35,386 bases of DNA. Source: an uncultured Collinsella sp. (GTDB lineage Bacteria; Actinomycetota; Coriobacteriia; Coriobacteriales; Coriobacteriaceae). The stretch lies in contig CABUAT010000021.1 of NCBI GenBank assembly GCA_902489665.1, positions 1 to 35,386 of the forward strand, in the 5' to 3' direction. The first letter of the stretch is position 1, and every line of letters starts with the position of its first letter. The notes beneath the pieces are model-generated. The model was not told the origin of the DNA. It did not search any database and was given only the letters and a program-made list of their open reading frames with translations. Positions 31,689 through 35,386 of this stretch are shown piece by piece. Made by a program: the position numbers and the translations under genes.

Positions 31689-33929
31689 CTATTTCTTAAA
31701 CCGTGCACCCTGGCGTTTTCTGCCCGATGCGAACGTGGAACCCTTACGGGCCTGCGAACGTAAGCGCTCGATCGTCTCGCCCTCAGACGCACCCTCGAGC
31801 ATCGCCCGAATCTGAACGACGGCATCGCGCAGACGCGCCGCCTCCTCAAAGTCCATGGCGGCAGAAGCGTTACGCATGTCCTCTTCCATGGTTTCGACGA
31901 TCCGCACGAGCTCGTCATGCGGCAGTTCTTCCAACTGCTCCGCAAGCGTCTGCTCGGGCGCCACCGTTTCCGGCACGCCGCCCTCACCCGACTCATCGGG
32001 CGTATAGAATGCGCCATGGCCAAGAGAGTCGCCCTTCGAGCGCCCCTTGGAACCCACGGTTTTTTCGGCCTCGGCAATAAAACTTGAGATGTCGTTAATG
32101 GCCTTGTGCACTGTTTTGGGCACAAGGCCATGCTCTTCGTTATATGCCATCTGAATCTCACGACGGCGCCGCGTCTCCTCGATGGCCTCTTTCATCGAAT
32201 CGGTCACAACGTCTGCATACATGATGACTTCGCCATCGGCGTTACGGGCCGCACGGCCAATCGTCTGAATCAGCGAACGGCGGTTGCGCAAGAAGCCTTC
32301 CTTATCGGCATCGAGAATTGCCACCAGTGAGACCTCGGGGAGATCCAAACCCTCGCGAAGCAGGTTGATGCCAACGAGAACATCGATCTTGCCCTCGCGC
32401 AGCGTTCGCAAGATCTCGACACGGTCCATTGTCGCCGTATCAGAGTGCATGTAATTGACCTTAATGCCCGCATCAAGCAGATGGTCGGTCAGGTCCTCGG
32501 CCATGCGCTTGGTCAACGTGGTCACCAGCACGCGCTCCTTGCGTGCAACGCGCTCGCGAATCTCGTCCTCAAGATCGTCAATCTGCCCACGAACCGGACG
32601 CACATCGATCTTGGGATCGAGCAGACCGGTCGGACGAATAATCTGCTCAACGTCGTTCTGGCTAACCCGCAGCTCATAGTCACCCGGTGTTGCCGAAACG
32701 TAGATGAACTGGGGAATCCTCGCCTCAAACTCATCGAAACGAAGCGGGCGGTTATCGAGCGCCGAGGGCAGGCGAAAACCGTGTTCCACCAGCGTCACCT
32801 TACGCGAGCGGTCACCTTCGTGCATACCGCGAATCTGCGGCACCGTCACATGGCTCTCATCGATGATGCAGAGCATATCCTTAGGAAAGTAATCGATTAG
32901 GGTAAACGGCGGCTCACCCGGCTTGCGACCGTCCAGATGACGCGAGTAGTTCTCGATGCCGTTGCAAAAGCCCATCGTCTCGAGCATCTCAAGATCATAA
33001 TCGGTACGCTGCTGCAGACGTTGCGCCTCGAGCAACTTGTCGGTCGCCTTGAGCTCCGCCACGCGCTTCTCGCACTCTTCGCTGATCGATTTCAGAGCCG
33101 CCTTGACCTTCGGCTTCTCGGTCACGTAGTGCGATGCCGGCCATACGGGGATTGCCTCGTACTCACGAAGCATCTCACCGGTGACCTCATCGATCTCGGC
33201 AATCAGCTCGACCTCGTCGCCAAAGAACTCAAACCGCAACGGATGCTCGGCATAAGGCGGATACACGTCGACAACATCGCCGCGCACGCGGAACGTGCCG
33301 CGTGCCAGGTCATAGTCATTGCGATCATATTGAATGTCGATAAGTGCATGGATAAAGTCATCGCGCTCGAGCGGCACCTTCTTGTCGACGTTCGGAGCTA
33401 GGCCCGCATAGTCCTCGGGAGAGCCAATGCCATAGATACACGAGACCGATGCGACGACGATCACATCGCGTCGAGATAGCAGTGATGCAGTCGCCTGATG
33501 TCGCAGCATCTCGACCTCTTCGTTAATCGAGGAATCCTTCTCGATATACGTATCGCTTTGCGGCACATACGCTTCGGGTTGATAGTAATCGTAGTACGAC
33601 ACAAAATAGACCACGGCGTTGTCAGGGAAGAATTCCTTGAGCTCGCTCGCGAGCTGAGCGGCAAGCGTTTTATTGGGAGCCATAACCAGCGTCGGCTTCC
33701 CCAGGGCCTCAATAGTCTTAGCCATCGTGAAGGTCTTGCCCGAACCAGTCACGCCCTGCAAAACCTGATAGCGATCTCCATCCCTCACACCCTGCACAAG
33801 CGACTCAATGGCCTTAGGCTGGGAACCAGCGGGCTCGTATGGAGACACGACCTCAAACGGCACCTCGGAGCCCTCAACGCCAAAACGTTTAAGCTCTCCT
33901 CCAACACGCTCAACTTCAAATTCCGCCAT
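31689..33929 (-). CDS. uvrB: Excinuclease ABC subunit B
   Basis: A 746-residue DNA helicase-like repair subunit, longer than E. coli UvrB (673). Walker A GVTGSGKT (59-66), the beta-hairpin SYYDYYQPEAYVPQSDTYIEKDSSIN region that clamps DNA, DESHVT Walker B, SATPG, the helicase motifs GLDLPEVSLVAILDADKEGF and QTIGRAARN, and a C-terminal UVR helix (AAMDFEEAARLRDAV region) for UvrC. The extra length is a Gly/Ser/Glu-rich linker before the UVR helix. AGGAG precedes the ATG at six bases. It is downstream of coaE-slt, with a 51-bp gap. Unlike uvrA, no LexA box is seen upstream. Confidence 0.97.
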   Translation of the reverse strand: MAEFEVERVGGELKRFGVEGSEVPFEVVSPYEPAGSQPKAIESLVQGVRDGDRYQVLQGVTGSGKTFTMAKTIEALGKPTLVMAPNKTLAAQLASELKEFFPDNAVVYFVSYYDYYQPEAYVPQSDTYIEKDSSINEEVEMLRHQATASLLSRRDVIVVASVSCIYGIGSPEDYAGLAPNVDKKVPLERDDFIHALIDIQYDRNDYDLARGTFRVRGDVVDVYPPYAEHPLRFEFFGDEVELIAEIDEVTGEMLREYEAIPVWPASHYVTEKPKVKAALKSISEECEKRVAELKATDKLLEAQRLQQRTDYDLEMLETMGFCNGIENYSRHLDGRKPGEPPFTLIDYFPKDMLCIIDESHVTVPQIRGMHEGDRSRKVTLVEHGFRLPSALDNRPLRFDEFEARIPQFIYVSATPGDYELRVSQNDVEQIIRPTGLLDPKIDVRPVRGQIDDLEDEIRERVARKERVLVTTLTKRMAEDLTDHLLDAGIKVNYMHSDTATMDRVEILRTLREGKIDVLVGINLLREGLDLPEVSLVAILDADKEGFLRNRRSLIQTIGRAARNADGEVIMYADVVTDSMKEAIEETRRRREIQMAYNEEHGLVPKTVHKAINDISSFIAEAEKTVGSKGRSKGDSLGHGAFYTPDESGEGGVPETVAPEQTLAEQLEELPHDELVRIVETMEEDMRNASAAMDFEEAARLRDAVVQIRAMLEGASEGETIERLRSQARKGSTFASGRKRQGARFKK

Positions 33930-33980
33930 GGATACTCCTAACTCATATATCTGCAGTATACGCAGGCGGCAGGCATAGTC

Positions 33981-34562
33981 CTATACGAACCGATCGGGAT
34001 AGAGGGTCTTGTAGCGAACCCAGGCATTATTGACACGAATCAGATACGCCTGCGTCTCGGGAAAGGTGATTGCATTATGAAGCGACGTGCTCTGCTGCGC
34101 CCATCCGTCGACATTGCCCATGCCGGCGTTATAGGCGGCAATGGCACTGTCAGTCGACCCGTTAAAATACGTTAGAAGATACGAAAGATACGCACAGCCA
34201 AACTCGATGTTCGTAGCGGGATCGTTAAGGCTGTCGGCTGAATACTCGCTACCATCGACAAGACCCTTGGCAATCATATCCTGGGCAGTCTCGGGCATCA
34301 GCTGCATCAAGCCCTGTGCGCCTTGATTCGACTCGGCCTCGGGATCCCAATTCGATTCCGACTTTATGACGGCACACACCAGATACGGATCAAGATTGTG
34401 CGAAATGCTCGATTGCTTTACGTACGCCTCGTAGTCAATCGGATACAGCGGCTTAAAGAAAGCAGCAGGGGCACACGAGTAGACGAGCGAAATAAGGCCG
34501 AAGACGAACACAACGGCAAGTGGCGCCACGCGATACCACGTAAAGAAACGTGCCTTAGGCAT
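33981..34562 (-). CDS. Lytic transglycosylase (SLT domain)
   Basis: A 193-residue cell-wall enzyme: a single N-terminal signal anchor (about 11-30) and a goose-type lysozyme/Slt domain. The catalytic Glu69 is in IKSESNW, followed by the QGAQGLMQLMPETA motif (80-93) and a C-terminal IAAYNAGMGNVDGW block. It cleaves the MurNAc-GlcNAc bond in peptidoglycan with 1,6-anhydro product formation. No lipobox is obvious: a Cys at 30 follows VYSC, which is weak. The ATG overlaps the coaE stop by 8 bp (ATGCCTAA), so translation is coupled to coaE. The substrate region is short but complete. Confidence 0.92.
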   Translation of the reverse strand: MPKARFFTWYRVAPLAVVFVFGLISLVYSCAPAAFFKPLYPIDYEAYVKQSSISHNLDPYLVCAVIKSESNWDPEAESNQGAQGLMQLMPETAQDMIAKGLVDGSEYSADSLNDPATNIEFGCAYLSYLLTYFNGSTDSAIAAYNAGMGNVDGWAQQSTSLHNAITFPETQAYLIRVNNAWVRYKTLYPDRFV

Positions 34563-35196
34563 CGGCCTCCTCCTTATCCGGAGTATCTATAAACCCGTGG
34601 CATGCAAGCCATGAGTCAAGCTGCTCAAAGAGCGAATTATCGCCTGCGGCATTATCAATCACCGTAGTAGCGAGATTGCACAGCGCAGACTCATCGGGCT
34701 GACAAGCAGAACGGGCATCGAAATCAGATGGCTCCATGCCACGTTGAATAGCGCGCTCGCGACGAACTGACAAAGGGGCGCTGATGACCAGAATTTCATC
34801 AGCCAAGCCAAATGCATCCTCAAAACCAGTCGGAGCAGAAACCTCGACCACCGCAAAGGGATAACGGGGAGATGAAACCGTACAACAAACCGGATCGAGA
34901 ATCCTATGCGAAAGCTGTTCAATCAGAACGGGATGCACGATGCCATTGAGCCGTGCGACCGAATCAGGAGAAGCGAAAGCTCGAGAAGCGAGGATGCTGC
35001 GGCGAATGCCGCCTTCCTCATCCAAAATGTCCCAACCGAATTCATCCGCGAGAGTATTGACGATATCAGAGCCCGGCACATACAGAGATTTTGCAAGCTC
35101 ATCCAGATCGATAAGCATAGCGCCACGAGATTCGAAATAGCGGCAGGCTGTCGACTTACCCGAAGCAATATTGCCCAAGACAAATACGGTAAACAT
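34555..35196 (-). CDS. coaE: Dephospho-CoA kinase
   Basis: A 213-residue kinase for the last step of coenzyme A synthesis. Walker A is GNIASGKS (8-15, where most CoaE have G-[IV]-G-S-GKS), followed by LIDLDELAKSLYVPGSD, a HPVL block and a C-terminal NLATTVIDN resembling the ADDVIDN end of E. coli CoaE. The common PLLFE segment is replaced by EVSAPTGFE. It is therefore a divergent member, but the overall order and length fit. The ATG at 35196 follows GGGAGG; a TTG one codon earlier is less likely. Its stop overlaps the transglycosylase start. rpsA-coaE-uvrB order in actinobacteria supports it. Confidence 0.9.
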   Translation of the reverse strand: MFTVFVLGNIASGKSTACRYFESRGAMLIDLDELAKSLYVPGSDIVNTLADEFGWDILDEEGGIRRSILASRAFASPDSVARLNGIVHPVLIEQLSHRILDPVCCTVSSPRYPFAVVEVSAPTGFEDAFGLADEILVISAPLSVRRERAIQRGMEPSDFDARSACQPDESALCNLATTVIDNAAGDNSLFEQLDSWLACHGFIDTPDKEEADA

Positions 35197-35224
35197 CAAG
35201 CCCTCCCTAACGCCAATGCGAGTA

Positions 35225-35255
35225 ATTATCGCTCAAATACACTAGAAGGACTCAA
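35225..35255 (-). promoter_or_regulatory. Predicted promoter of coaE operon
   Basis: Minus-strand -35 TTGAGT (35250-35255; 4 of 6) and -10 GATAAT (35225-35230; 5 of 6), spacer 19 bp, about 30 bp upstream of the coaE ATG. Confidence 0.45.
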
Positions 35256-35322
35256 AATACAGCCAAAGAGTAAGAGCGCATACGGGGGAGCTAGGTCCCA
35301 AAGCACAACGTGTATACAACGC

Positions 35323-35352
35323 AAAAAAGGGGGAGGCCGCGAGGCCTCCCCC
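35323..35352 (-). terminator. Rho-independent terminator of the gene beyond the right edge
   Basis: Ten-bp perfect stem GGGGGAGGCC/GGCCTCCCCC (35329-35338 with 35343-35352), GCGA loop, followed on the minus strand by TTTTTT. It ends a minus-strand gene entering from the right. Confidence 0.92.
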
Positions 35353-35360
35353 TTCCAAGT

Positions 35361-35386
35361 TCAAGCGTACGGCTCGGTGCCGTCCA
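35361..35386 (-). CDS. 3' end of a gene truncated by the window edge
   Basis: Minus-strand reading from the edge gives DGTEPYA then TGA, 8 bp before the terminator. Too short to identify; by actinobacterial order it could be ribosomal protein S1 (rpsA), which lies upstream of coaE there. That identity is a guess. Confidence 0.4.

Overview
The window is about 35 kb of roughly 60% GC chromosomal DNA. It most likely comes from a Coriobacteriia member, and I would guess a gut Collinsella. This is an inference from gene order (uvrC / rapZ / whiA / gap / pgk / tpiA / secG, and coaE / uvrB), from WhiA, and from the GC-rich codon use with frequent GTG starts. I see no rRNA, tRNA, CRISPR array or insertion sequence.

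From left to right: (1) 54-5400 holds a minus-strand glycolytic block, gap, then pgk-tpiA-gpmI, then secG. Terminators follow gap, gpmI and secG. (2) 5398-7236 holds whiA and rapZ, with no yvcK gene between them. (3) 7267-17960 is a minus-strand sialic-acid (amino-sugar) utilisation cluster: a Tat/lipoprotein solute-binding protein, permease B, a permease C-ATPase D fusion, ATPase F, two AXE1-type esterases (one lacking its nucleophilic serine), nanA, nanK and nanE. It lies between uvrC and rapZ, which are normally close neighbours. Strong hairpins separate its modules, and a perfect 8-bp-arm palindrome overlaps the likely promoter. (4) 18150-22283 holds uvrC, murJ and a YbaK-type deacylase. 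(5) 22416-25295 is uvrA, with a good LexA-type box upstream. It is divergent from a plus-strand run of an LtaS-like membrane phosphotransferase, the Fe-S carrier mrp, and two FAD-dependent oxidoreductases (25498-31623). (6) 31689-35196 holds coaE, a lytic transglycosylase and uvrB, convergent on the oxidoreductases. A fragment of another gene sits at the right edge.

The genes of the central cluster form a coherent pathway: capture and import of a sialic acid (or related ligand), possible O-deacetylation, aldol cleavage to ManNAc plus pyruvate, phosphorylation to ManNAc-6-P, and epimerisation to GlcNAc-6-P. No sialidase, nagA, nagB or dedicated regulator is in the window. The most unusual observations are the catalytically dead esterase paralogue next to an intact one, the permease-ATPase fusion, two large imperfect palindromes inside the nan operon, the close placement of the nan terminator and rapZ, and an altered Fe-S cysteine pattern in UvrC.
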